A stretch of 52,105 bases of DNA, from the NCBI GenBank assembly GCA_015061315.1, contig SUWV01000019.1:1-52105 (forward strand), in the 5' to 3' direction. Source of the stretch: Lentimicrobiaceae bacterium. GTDB taxonomy: Bacteria > Bacteroidota > Bacteroidia > Bacteroidales > F082. The notes under the pieces are model-generated. The model had not been told where the DNA came from, did no database searches, and was given only the letters and a program-made list of their open reading frames with translations. Numbering within the stretch: the first letter of the stretch is position 1; the number at the start of each line of letters is the position of its first letter. A program made the translations under genes and the position numbers. This document shows, in pieces, positions 31,910 through 39,362 of the stretch.

Positions 31910-33781
31910 ATGACAAAGAAGTTGCGATTGTCTTTTGTTGTTTTAATGATGATGTTAATGTCGGCTTCATCGTTGCAGTCACAGGTGCCTTTGCCTTCGC
32001 GAGGAGCTGATAGAAATCAGTCGGCACAATCGCAGCGACAACTTAATGAGCGGCTTGCTCGTAACTTCTTTAACGACAAAGAATATGACAAGGCAGCCGA
32101 CTTGTATCAGCAGCTTTATATCGATTATCGTTATTACCATTATTTTTCTCAATATATTGAATGTCTTGTCTTTCTCGAAAATTATGATGAGGCAGAGAAA
32201 GAGCTGAAGTCGTTTATAAAAAATGATAACACCACAAACAAGTGGAAGGCTCAGGTCAATCTAGCTTTTGTTTATGTCAAAAATAATGATAGTGAGAAAG
32301 TTGATAAATATCTGAAAAGACTTATCAACGATTTACCTGAAGATAGAAATGTCTATATGCAAGTCGCTAATATGTTGAGATCTAAGGATTTCGATGAGTA
32401 TGCCATATTGTTATATGACAAAGGTTCTGCTATTCAAGAGATGAATTATAATTTTTATATGGAGAAGGCTTTGACGTATCAGAATATGATGAATTTTGAG
32501 AAGGCGACAGAGAATTATCTTCTTCAACTTGAAGCCGATCCTAATGATTATGACGTCGTTAAGACACGACTTTCCTTTATGTTGAGATACGATGTTGATG
32601 GCTCTATCACAGAAGATATGCGTCTCGCTCTTCTAAATAAGACGCATAGCAATCCCGATAATGAGATGTTTGCAGAACTTTTGGTTTGGTATGCACTACA
32701 GGTAAAAGATTATGAGGTGGCTCTAAATCAAGAGATTGCCTTAGATAGACGCTTCGATGACAGAGAATACGACATTATATATCTTGCTAAGATAGCTTAT
32801 GATAATGAACAATATGATATCGCTATAAGTGCGTACGATTATTTAGTGAAAAAATCTAAGGAGGGTGCAGATTACGAGGATGCTGTGGTTGGACTTACTG
32901 AGGTTCAATATACAAAGTCGGAAATGCTACATCGTGATGTCTCTACTGAATGGTATTCTGATTTTGGGCAACGAATCGAGAAAGAGTGTTTGGAACTCGG
33001 CATCAATGATAAGACAATACCTATATTGATAATACGCGCTGAGATTTTGGCTTTTAAACTCGATGAGGTTGAAAAAGCGATAGAGATATTAAATCAAGCT
33101 TTGACATTAAATCTTTCTAAGTATAACAAGTCGAAGGCTAAGATGCAACTTGCTGATATTTATCTTTTTAAGGAAGAAGTATGGGAGGCGACTTTGCTTT
33201 ATAGTCAGGTTGATAAGTCGATGAAAGAAGAGCCGATAGGACATGAGGCGCGTTTTAAGAATGCGCAGCTGCGTTATTATATAGGCGAGTTTGATTGGGC
33301 TTTGTCGGTTTTAAACATATTGAAATCAGCTACATCGAAGCTCATTGCTAACGATGCCATGACATTGTCGCTCGTCATTTCTGATAATTTAGAATACGAC
33401 ACCATCGCGTTGCAGCGTCTCGCTAAAGCCGATTACTATATTTATCAAAAAAAATACGAGCTCGCAAATCAGATGCTTGACTCGATAAATATATATAATC
33501 CTAATGAGGTCAGTATGCCGTATCTCTTGATGCGTAAGGCTTATATTGCAGATGAAAATCAGGATTATAATTTGGCAGATAGCTTGTATAAACGAGTCTA
33601 TCAAGGATATGCTGACAGCTATATGGCTGATGATGCTCTGATGAAAGACGCTATTCTGTTGGAGATATTTTTAGATAAAAAAGAAGAAGCGATGGAGTGC
33701 TATGCCAAACTCATCGATGAATATACAGCAAGCGTTTATGTGGCGCAGGCTCGTAATGCGTATAGACGGCTTCGCGATTAA
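31910..33781 (+). CDS. Exported TPR-repeat protein
   Basis: A 623-residue protein with a signal peptide (about 1-25, ending SSLQSQ) and a mature chain built of TPR helix pairs throughout. Examples are FFNDKEYDKAADLYQQLY at about 52-69, NYDEAEKELKSFIKN at about 90-104, NFEKATENYLLQLEADPND at about 195-213 and a C-terminal unit with KKEEAMECYAKLIDEY at about 592-607. Sequence of this type, with a 600-residue all-TPR chain next to serS and rsmA, recurs in Bacteroidales from memory. No catalytic domain is visible. It is co-directional with the lipoprotein before it (6 bp) and rsmA after it (30 bp, filled with a phrase repeat). The function is unknown. Confidence 0.8.
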   Translation: MTKKLRLSFVVLMMMLMSASSLQSQVPLPSRGADRNQSAQSQRQLNERLARNFFNDKEYDKAADLYQQLYIDYRYYHYFSQYIECLVFLENYDEAEKELKSFIKNDNTTNKWKAQVNLAFVYVKNNDSEKVDKYLKRLINDLPEDRNVYMQVANMLRSKDFDEYAILLYDKGSAIQEMNYNFYMEKALTYQNMMNFEKATENYLLQLEADPNDYDVVKTRLSFMLRYDVDGSITEDMRLALLNKTHSNPDNEMFAELLVWYALQVKDYEVALNQEIALDRRFDDREYDIIYLAKIAYDNEQYDIAISAYDYLVKKSKEGADYEDAVVGLTEVQYTKSEMLHRDVSTEWYSDFGQRIEKECLELGINDKTIPILIIRAEILAFKLDEVEKAIEILNQALTLNLSKYNKSKAKMQLADIYLFKEEVWEATLLYSQVDKSMKEEPIGHEARFKNAQLRYYIGEFDWALSVLNILKSATSKLIANDAMTLSLVISDNLEYDTIALQRLAKADYYIYQKKYELANQMLDSINIYNPNEVSMPYLLMRKAYIADENQDYNLADSLYKRVYQGYADSYMADDALMKDAILLEIFLDKKEEAMECYAKLIDEYTASVYVAQARNAYRRLRD

Positions 33782-33783
33782 TA

Positions 33784-33814
33784 ATTTATAATTGACAATT
33801 TACAATTAACAATG
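33784..33814. repeat. Phrase repeat, family A (AATTGACAATTTACAATTAAC)
   Basis: The whole gap before rsmA is ATTTATAATTGACAATT then TACAATTAACAATG. The last three bases are the rsmA start codon, so the phrase supplies the entire leader. Confidence 0.65.
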
Positions 33815-34591
33815 AATCAATCATATAATAATTTAGTACGACCTAAGAAGGCTTTGGGTCAGCATTTCCTTACAGACTTGAATATCGCGAGAAATATAGT
33901 CGATGCTATGTCAGACGACGTTAATGTTATTGTGGAAGTCGGTGCCGGCATGGGAGTCTTGACGCAATATATCATCGAGGATAATTTAGAGAAACTTCGT
34001 GTCGTTGAGATTGATACTGAGTCGATAGAATATCTGAAGAACGCTTTCCCACAACTTGGCGAGCATCTCATTCATGGCGATTTTTTGAGAACAGATTTAA
34101 GTCAGTTTGCTTCAGAGAAGATAGGCGTCATCGGTAATTTTCCGTATAACATCAGCAGTCAGATTTTCTTTCAAGTCTTGAAATATAGAAATCAAGTCGA
34201 TGAGGTCGTCGGCATGATACAGAAGGAAGTCGCTGAGCGACTTGCCGCTGGACCAGGAAGTAAGACATACGGAATATTAAGTGTCTTGCTACAAGCGTGG
34301 TATGACATTGAGTATCTTTTCACTGTTCACGAAAATGTTTTCAATCCTCCGCCGAAGGTGAAGTCGGCAGTTATTAGGATGCGACGTAACGGCGTGACGC
34401 AGTTAGATTGTGATGAGAAATTGTTTGTCACAGTCGTGAAGCAGGCTTTCAACCAGAGAAGGAAGACGATGAGAAACTCATTGAGGAGCTTGATCCCGCA
34501 GGAGATAATCCAAGACGAGGTCTTCAACAAAAGACCGGAGCAGCTTTCGGTGGCTGAGTTTGTAGAGTTGACGAAGATGCTGGAGAAGTGA
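33812..34591 (+). CDS. rsmA: 16S rRNA dimethyladenosine transferase
   Basis: A 259-residue KsgA-type enzyme that dimethylates A1518 and A1519 in the 3' hairpin of 16S rRNA. The N-terminal KKALGQHFLTD (residues 13-23) is diagnostic; motif I is VEVGAGMGVLT and the catalytic motif IV is IGNFPYNISSQI (about 108-119). The C-terminal helical domain ends near the stop, QAFNQRRKTMRNSL being its hallmark. Normal length. It ends 2 bp before the convergent ATPase gene. Confidence 0.96.
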   Translation: MNQSYNNLVRPKKALGQHFLTDLNIARNIVDAMSDDVNVIVEVGAGMGVLTQYIIEDNLEKLRVVEIDTESIEYLKNAFPQLGEHLIHGDFLRTDLSQFASEKIGVIGNFPYNISSQIFFQVLKYRNQVDEVVGMIQKEVAERLAAGPGSKTYGILSVLLQAWYDIEYLFTVHENVFNPPPKVKSAVIRMRRNGVTQLDCDEKLFVTVVKQAFNQRRKTMRNSLRSLIPQEIIQDEVFNKRPEQLSVAEFVELTKMLEK

Positions 34592-34593
34592 GT

Positions 34594-35913
34594 TTACATA
34601 TCGCTCATAGATAGACATTTTTGTGTTACCATGTAATCTTTAAATTTTCCAGTAGCACGACTGAATGTCGCGACTTTTTTATCTAACGAAGCGGAGTCGT
34701 AATTTTCAGTTTTTCGTTTAACCTCTATGAATACAGCTTCTTCTGTAAGTTCGTTTTCTGCTACGATGTCAATCTCGTTTTCTCCTTTACGATCCCACCA
34801 ACTTCCTATGCGTGTAAACTCCTTTGCCTCAATCAATACCTGCTTGAAATAGCGTTCTAGCATAAGACCTGAGAAAGTCTCATAATCACGATTGATAATT
34901 GTTTTTACAGCATCATAATTCTCTATCTCAAGCATATAGTTGTACTTGTAAATGAACCGGAACCAGAATGTGAAAAAATTGTCGTCGATGGCGTAACGGA
35001 CATTTTTGTTAGAACTCTTTTCATATATAGGTTGTTTTTTGCTTATTATCTCATATTCATTTTCTAACTTTGTGAGATATCCGCCGATTTCTTTACCCAC
35101 GACATTCTCGATTTCAGAACGAGAAGTTTTGCCTCGAGCAATTGCGGATAGTATAGAAAAATAAATACCATAATCTCTTCCAAATTCCTCGATAAGTATA
35201 GATTTACCTTCATATAGAAATATGGAGTCATTTTTTACTATATGGTTGAGCATCTTAGCTTTTGTAGTTGCACCTGCATCTACTAATAATTGGACGTATT
35301 TTGCAACGCCACCAGTAAATGAATATAAAGCTAATAAATCATCGGCTGTGTAATTTGGCTGATATTCCGCCAAAATTTCTTTTAGTACCATTGGAGAGAA
35401 TGGCTTGATTGACATAAATCGCGTTTGCCTATTATACAGCGGTTCCTTCTTGTTTTTAAATATTTTGGTCATCATTGAGAAGATGGAACCACAGACAATG
35501 AGATTGATATGCGCTTTAGTGTGGTATAAATCCCATATACGCTGCATATCGCTATACGTAGATTTATTTACCTTGAAAAATTCTTGGAACTCATCTATAA
35601 ATAGTGTGATAGGTTGCTCAATTGATAATTTCATCAGGTACTCAAATATCTCTGAAAAATGCTCAACCTTACCTATTGTAGGAATACCTAATTTGTTTTC
35701 TATCTCTTGAAGATAATCTGTACACAAATCTGTTTCCGCCTTTCTCGCTACAAAAAAGTATAACATCGTCTCATTCTCGTAGGCTTTCCATATAAGTGAA
35801 GTCTTGCCGATACGACGACGACCAGTAACTACTGTGAATTGAGCATTAGTCTTTGAGAGTTTAAGTGTCTCTCTGAGTGATGCAATTTCCTCTGTCCTAT
35901 CAAAAAATTTCAT
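34594..35913 (-). CDS. DUF234-type ATPase with nuclease-like C-terminal domain
   Basis: A 439-residue STAND-like/archaeal-type ATPase. Walker A is VVTGRRRIGKTSLI (about residues 28-41), Walker B is ITLFIDEFQEF (about 102-112), and the VCGS sensor segment follows near 139. A winged-helix-like region lies at about 245-310. The last 110 residues are DUF234, with the PD-(D/E)xK-type pattern NEIDIVA ... VFIEVKRK, so it may cut or bind nucleic acid. Related genes are mobile, patchily distributed and usually single, and have unknown roles; AT-rich sequence here agrees with a late arrival. Its leader carries two palindromes. The functional call is uncertain; a defence role is only speculation. Confidence 0.8.
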   Translation of the reverse strand: MKFFDRTEEIASLRETLKLSKTNAQFTVVTGRRRIGKTSLIWKAYENETMLYFFVARKAETDLCTDYLQEIENKLGIPTIGKVEHFSEIFEYLMKLSIEQPITLFIDEFQEFFKVNKSTYSDMQRIWDLYHTKAHINLIVCGSIFSMMTKIFKNKKEPLYNRQTRFMSIKPFSPMVLKEILAEYQPNYTADDLLALYSFTGGVAKYVQLLVDAGATTKAKMLNHIVKNDSIFLYEGKSILIEEFGRDYGIYFSILSAIARGKTSRSEIENVVGKEIGGYLTKLENEYEIISKKQPIYEKSSNKNVRYAIDDNFFTFWFRFIYKYNYMLEIENYDAVKTIINRDYETFSGLMLERYFKQVLIEAKEFTRIGSWWDRKGENEIDIVAENELTEEAVFIEVKRKTENYDSASLDKKVATFSRATGKFKDYMVTQKCLSMSDM

Positions 35914-35932
35914 ACATTTATATTTTAGTTCC

Positions 35933-35961
35933 GAAACGATTGTTTCCGAAATAGCTGTTTC
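35933..35961. promoter_or_regulatory. Two tandem 14-bp palindromes in the ATPase leader
   Basis: GAAACgattGTTTC (35933-35946) and GAAATagctGTTTC (35948-35961), centres 15 bp apart, lie between the -7 box (35976-35968) and the ATPase start. The first has perfect 5-bp arms; the second is near-perfect, with one G-T pair. They are well placed to be operators for a dimeric repressor or a hairpin in the mRNA leader. Confidence 0.55.
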
Positions 35962-35967
35962 GCAACT

Positions 35968-35976
35968 GCAAATATA
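35968..35976 (-). promoter_or_regulatory. -7 box for the ATPase gene
   Basis: Minus strand TATATTTGC, a perfect match, about 55 bases upstream of the ATG at 35913. Confidence 0.65.
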
Positions 35977-36047
35977 ATATACTTTTTTATATCGCAGAAC
36001 AAATTTAAAGTTATTTTTAAAGAAAATTTTGGAAGGACTTTTTTCTC

Positions 36048-37325
36048 TTATCTCGCATTTAATGAAACGTCTTCCATTTTTTCTATCGACTTGTTAGCTG
36101 TGAAGTATGCCGCCACGCTTCCTATTATTGTTATGGTTATGAAAACCAAGACGACATCTGCCATTTCTAAAGCTACGGGATATGCCTCGATGATGTAGTT
36201 GCCATCGCCATTGCCGAGTCGTATGATGCCAAAATGCTGCTGTATTAAGACAGCGATGATTCCTATTATCAATCCTAAGATGCCACCTACGACAGAGATC
36301 ATAAGACCTTCGTTAATAAATATTTTCCGGATTAATTTTTTGTCGGCTCCTAAGGCTTTGAGCACGTTAATGTCTTTCCTCTTGTCGATGATTAACATGC
36401 TTAAGGAACCAATAACGTTGAAGGTTGCCATTATCAAGACGAATGTAAGGATAAGATAAACCGCAAGTTTCTCGGCTTTCATCATCTTGTACAAAGTCTC
36501 CTGCTGCTCATATTGATCCTGAACCTTATAATCATCACCAAGAATTTCTTTAATCTCTTTCTTGATATTTTTTAGACCTCTGGTTTCTGAACTTGTTGGC
36601 TTGTTGACTTCTTGACCCGTTGACTCTACAAAGACTTCTACATCTGTCGCGAGTTCATCATATTCCATTAAATCGGAAAGCCAGCTGAAAGGTGCGAGTA
36701 CGAGACGCTCGTCGATTTCTTGCTGAGTGGAAAAGACATCTGTCACCAATAGCCTTCCGCTGTTGAAACTATTATCCAAGCTAAATGAAGATGCGTTACC
36801 TCTTTTAGGAGCGAAAACTTGTATGTTTGAATATGGCTGGTACACATTAATTCCAAGGAAATAAGCCATGCCCGCGCCAGGAACTCCGAAGTTATAATTA
36901 TTGTTACTGATAGTGAAAGTGGTATCGTTTAATATGGTGCCTCTTATCCTCGATATCTGATTGTATTCTGGCGGAACTCCTTTGACCTGACCGATCTGTT
37001 GTTTGTTAGAATTTTTAAACAGAACATCTTCGGTGATGGTCGGGAAGACGAAATCGACGCCTTGAATTTCCTTTAACTTATCTAATGGAAAGTCGGCAAG
37101 TTTTATTGTCTTACCCTTATTGGGACTAATGTTTAAGTCGGGAGAGAATTGGTGAATCATATCGGAGATCACCACGTTGAAACCGTTGAAGACCGACAGA
37201 ACAAATATCATAGCGAAGGTCGCGACGCAGATACTTACTATAGAAATCCAAGTCACTATATTAATAAGGTTGTGACTTTTCTTCGCGAGAAGATAACGCT
37301 GCGCTATGAATAACGGAAGTTTCAA
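36048..37325 (-). CDS. LolC/LolE-like FtsX-type permease
   Basis: A 425-residue inner-membrane protein of the LolCDE type, which extracts lipoproteins for outer-membrane delivery. One N-terminal transmembrane helix (about 22-46) follows FIAQRYLLAKKSHNLINIV, a LolC/E hallmark. A large periplasmic domain extends to about residue 280 and three C-terminal helices follow, with the FtsX block LTFVLIMATFNVIGSLSMLIIDKRKDINVLKALGA. The periplasmic domain contains an in-frame stretch (STGQEVNKPTSSE) that reads as an intergenic phrase repeat. No LolD ATPase is adjacent. A MacB-like export role is also possible, but the N-terminus favours LolC/E. Confidence 0.88.
   Translation of the reverse strand: MKLPLFIAQRYLLAKKSHNLINIVTWISIVSICVATFAMIFVLSVFNGFNVVISDMIHQFSPDLNISPNKGKTIKLADFPLDKLKEIQGVDFVFPTITEDVLFKNSNKQQIGQVKGVPPEYNQISRIRGTILNDTTFTISNNNYNFGVPGAGMAYFLGINVYQPYSNIQVFAPKRGNASSFSLDNSFNSGRLLVTDVFSTQQEIDERLVLAPFSWLSDLMEYDELATDVEVFVESTGQEVNKPTSSETRGLKNIKKEIKEILGDDYKVQDQYEQQETLYKMMKAEKLAVYLILTFVLIMATFNVIGSLSMLIIDKRKDINVLKALGADKKLIRKIFINEGLMISVVGGILGLIIGIIAVLIQQHFGIIRLGNGDGNYIIEAYPVALEMADVVLVFITITIIGSVAAYFTANKSIEKMEDVSLNAR
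36588..36627 (-). repeat. In-frame phrase repeat (family C) in the LolC/E-like gene
   Basis: On the coding strand this reads GAGTCAACGGGTCAAGAAG then TCAACAAGCCAACAAGTTCAG, the same word vocabulary as the intergenic AAGTCAATGAGTCAACAAG copies. In frame it encodes ESTGQEVNKPTSS in the periplasmic domain. Confidence 0.6.
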
Positions 37326-37427
37326 TTAACAATTAACAGTTTACAATTAACAATTGACAAAAGTCTAAAGTTAAAAGTCTAAAGTTTTTGTCATCAGATC
37401 TTTAGTCTTTAGCCTTTAGTCTTTTAA
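37324..37427. repeat. Phrase repeats, families A and B
   Basis: AATTAACAATTAACAGTTTA then CAATTAACAATTGAC (37324-37358), followed by AGTCTAAAGTTAAAAGTCTA and CTTTAGTCTTTAGCCTTTAG (37361-37423). It extends into the last codons of rbfA. Confidence 0.65.
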
Positions 37428-37757
37428 CAAATGGTCGATGTTTTCGATATAATCTAAGGAGTCGTCTTCGAAGAATTGAAGCTCTGGTATTATTCTGAGT
37501 TGATGTCTCACTCTGTCGCCCAAGAACTTACGTATTCCATATTTCATCCCGTTGACTTCTTCCACCACTTTTTTCTTGTCTTCTTGTTTAGGTCCGAAGA
37601 TGCTAAGATAGACGCGTGCATACGACATATCTGTCGTGACATTGACTTTAGTAACGGAAATCATAACGTTACCTTTTGATTTTATTTCTCTCTGAAAAAT
37701 CTCGCTCAACTCTTTCATGAGGAGCTTTGATATTTTTTGTTGTCTCTTTGTTTCCAT
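37416..37757 (-). CDS. rbfA: Ribosome-binding factor A
   Basis: A 113-residue KH-like protein needed for late 30S maturation. I start it at ATG 37757 (METKRQQKISK). The longer open frame to 37826 has an implausible aromatic N-terminus, crosses a -7 box and runs into a phrase repeat. The typical RbfA blocks are present: LMKELSEIFQREIK, VMISVTKVNVTTDMSYARVYLSIFG and IRKFLGDRVRHQLRIIPELQF. With the -7 box TACTTTTGC ending 4 bases before the ATG, the message should be leaderless or nearly so. Confidence 0.92.
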   Translation of the reverse strand: METKRQQKISKLLMKELSEIFQREIKSKGNVMISVTKVNVTTDMSYARVYLSIFGPKQEDKKKVVEEVNGMKYGIRKFLGDRVRHQLRIIPELQFFEDDSLDYIENIDHLLKD

Positions 37758-37760
37758 GAT

Positions 37761-37769
37761 GCAAAAGTA
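37761..37769 (-). promoter_or_regulatory. -7 box for rbfA, abutting its start codon
   Basis: Minus strand TACTTTTGC at 37769-37761. The consensus is centred near -7, which places transcription start at about 37757-37758, on the start codon. Confidence 0.65.
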
Positions 37770-37780
37770 ATAAATTATTA

Positions 37781-37908
37781 AAATCTGAGAATCTGAAAAT
37801 CTGAAAATTTGAAAAAGTTTGATCAAGGTTTCTTAACTAAGTCTCTTGAACTTTGAATCTTTGGCAATAGTCAATAATAATTTCTCAGATTCTCAATTTT
37901 TCAGATTT
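37781..37908. repeat. Inverted phrase repeats, family D
   Basis: Left arm 37781-37815 (AATCTGAGAATCTGAAAATC then TGAAAATTTGAAAAA), right arm 37881-37908 (TTTCTCAGATTCTCAATTTT then TCAGATTT), inverted around a 65-bp middle. The right arm includes the dtd stop codon. A long imperfect hairpin is possible between dtd and rbfA. Confidence 0.65.
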
Positions 37909-38353
37909 TATCTTTAGTATCCATAATAATTGTCACAGGTCCGTCGTTGATGAGAGCCACTTCCATCATCGCGCCGAACTCGCCGCATAAGACAGGGCGT
38001 CCTGAGATATATGAGAGTCGTTTCAAAAATGTCTCATAAAGAGGAATCGCCTTTTCAGGGCGTGCTGCTTTGATGAAACTCGGACGGTTACCTTTCTTTG
38101 TCATAGCATGAAGCGTAAATTGACTTACGACCAAGAACGAGCCTTCTATTTGGTTGATGTCTAAGTTCATGGCATCATTTTCATCGGAGAAGATACGAAG
38201 CTTCGTCAACTTATTGCATAGCCATTCCACGTCTTCTTCGGTGTCGGCGTCTTCAATGCCTAATAAAATCAGCATTCCTTCTTCAATTTTTGAAATTATT
38301 TCTCCAGCAACACTCACCGATGCTTCGGAAACTCTTTGTATTACTATTCTCAT
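37901..38353 (-). CDS. dtd: D-aminoacyl-tRNA deacylase
   Basis: A 150-residue proofreading enzyme that frees D-amino acids from tRNA. The start is ATG 38353 (MRIVIQRVSEASVSV); the nine upstream codons to 38380 are rejected because the family begins here. Catalytic Thr is in VSQFTLHA (about residues 77-84), and the NDGPVTI cross-subunit motif is near the C-terminus (about 136-142), with GRPVLCGEFGAMMEV before it. The final codons and stop are inside a family D phrase repeat. Confidence 0.95.
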   Translation of the reverse strand: MRIVIQRVSEASVSVAGEIISKIEEGMLILLGIEDADTEEDVEWLCNKLTKLRIFSDENDAMNLDINQIEGSFLVVSQFTLHAMTKKGNRPSFIKAARPEKAIPLYETFLKRLSYISGRPVLCGEFGAMMEVALINDGPVTIIMDTKDKI

Positions 38354-38365
38354 GTTTTTTTGTTT

Positions 38366-38391
38366 TAGACAATAAGTCAATAAGTCAATTG
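38366..38391. repeat. Phrase repeat, family C
   Basis: TAGACAATAAGTCAATAAGT then CAATTG, 12 bp upstream of the dtd start, in the leader between the -7 box at 38404-38412 and the ATG. Confidence 0.55.
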
Positions 38392-38403
38392 ACGGTTAGT
38401 TTT

Positions 38404-38412
38404 GCAAATATA
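38404..38412 (-). promoter_or_regulatory. -7 box for dtd
   Basis: Minus strand TATATTTGC, 51 bases before the dtd ATG. Confidence 0.6.
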
Positions 38413-38466
38413 ATATTTAAACTTTCTTGATGAGGAAAAAGTATCGGATTGCTCAATAATTTTTAT

Positions 38467-38475
38467 TATCTTTGC
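38467..38475 (+). promoter_or_regulatory. -7 box for the esterase-mrp genes
   Basis: TATCTTTGC, perfect consensus. The leader of about 90 nt before the ATG at 38568 is filled with family A phrases, including an inverted pair (38521-38556). Confidence 0.65.
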
Positions 38476-38498
38476 CCGAATATTTCAAATTTATAATG

Positions 38499-38556
38499 TA
38501 ACAATTAACTGCCAACTATTAAAATTAACTGTTAATTGTTCATTGTAAATTGTAAA
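38499..38556. repeat. Phrase repeats, family A, partly inverted
   Basis: TAACAATTAACTGCCAACTA and AAAATTAACTGTTAATTG then TTCATTGTAAATTGTAAAC. AATTAACtgTTAATT is itself a palindrome. Confidence 0.6.
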
Positions 38557-38567
38557 CTAATTTAACT

Positions 38568-39350
38568 ATGCAATTATTTTATAGAAAGTATGGAGACCCA
38601 AAGAACAAGCCTATTGTTGTAATCTTCGGTCTGTTGGGAGTCTCTGAAAACTGGGATTTTTTTGGTAAACGTTTTGCTGAACTCGGATATTATGTTTTGG
38701 TGCCTGATGTAAGAAATCACGGACAGTCGCCACATTCAGATGTATTTAATTATGACGTCTTAGCTGCTGATATAAAGCAGATGATTGACGAAGAAAATAT
38801 AAAGAGCTGTTATCTTTTAGGTCACAGCATGGGTGGTAAGATAGCGATGCGTTTGGCATTCGACTATCCAGATATGGTTGAGAAACTTGAGGTGTTAGAC
38901 ATCAGCCCTCGTGCTTTCGACCATCCGATGGAACATGTAGGATTTATCGCTGCGATGTCGAAGATAGACCTATCTAAAGCTCAGCATCGCTCTGATGTTG
39001 AAGCAGAGCTGGCAAAGGAAAACTACGAAAGACGCCTCCTCCTTTTCTTGATGAAGAACTTATCATACAGCCATGAGAACGGCTACAGATGGAAACCTTA
39101 TTTAGATGGTATCGCAAGAAATATCGGTGAGATAGGCAAGGGCTTCGACGAGAAATATCATTACGATGGACCTACTTTATTCGTCAGAGGCGGTCAGTCT
39201 GATTATATCATCGACAAAGATTATCCTTTCATGAAACATCACTTCCCGAATTATGAAATGGTTACATTGCCAGAATCTGGTCACTGGATTCACGTCGACG
39301 ATCCAGAAGGTTTTAATAAAGCAACTGAAGATTTTTTTTGTAATAAATAA
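38568..39350 (+). CDS. Alpha/beta hydrolase (YbfF-like esterase)
   Basis: A 260-residue soluble alpha/beta-hydrolase with nucleophile elbow LLGHSMGGKIAMRLA (Ser about residue 88). The oxyanion-side HNHGQSPHS equivalent (RNHGQSPHSDVFNYD) resembles E. coli YbfF and similar small-chain esterases. The acid is probably Asp in GGQSDYI (about 209-215), and the catalytic His is in ESGHWIHVDDP near the C-terminus. The start is 6 bp after a phrase-filled leader. The mrp homologue follows 12 bp after the stop. Substrate unknown. Confidence 0.88.
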   Translation: MQLFYRKYGDPKNKPIVVIFGLLGVSENWDFFGKRFAELGYYVLVPDVRNHGQSPHSDVFNYDVLAADIKQMIDEENIKSCYLLGHSMGGKIAMRLAFDYPDMVEKLEVLDISPRAFDHPMEHVGFIAAMSKIDLSKAQHRSDVEAELAKENYERRLLLFLMKNLSYSHENGYRWKPYLDGIARNIGEIGKGFDEKYHYDGPTLFVRGGQSDYIIDKDYPFMKHHFPNYEMVTLPESGHWIHVDDPEGFNKATEDFFCNK

Positions 39351-39362
39351 TTTTAAAAAGAT

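Noticed and set aside
37758..37826. Longer N-terminus for rbfA
   Set aside because: It crosses the -7 box and a phrase repeat and is absent from family members, so 37757 is used.
38354..38380. Longer N-terminus for dtd
   Set aside because: The family begins MRIVIQRV; the extra codons lie in a family C phrase repeat.
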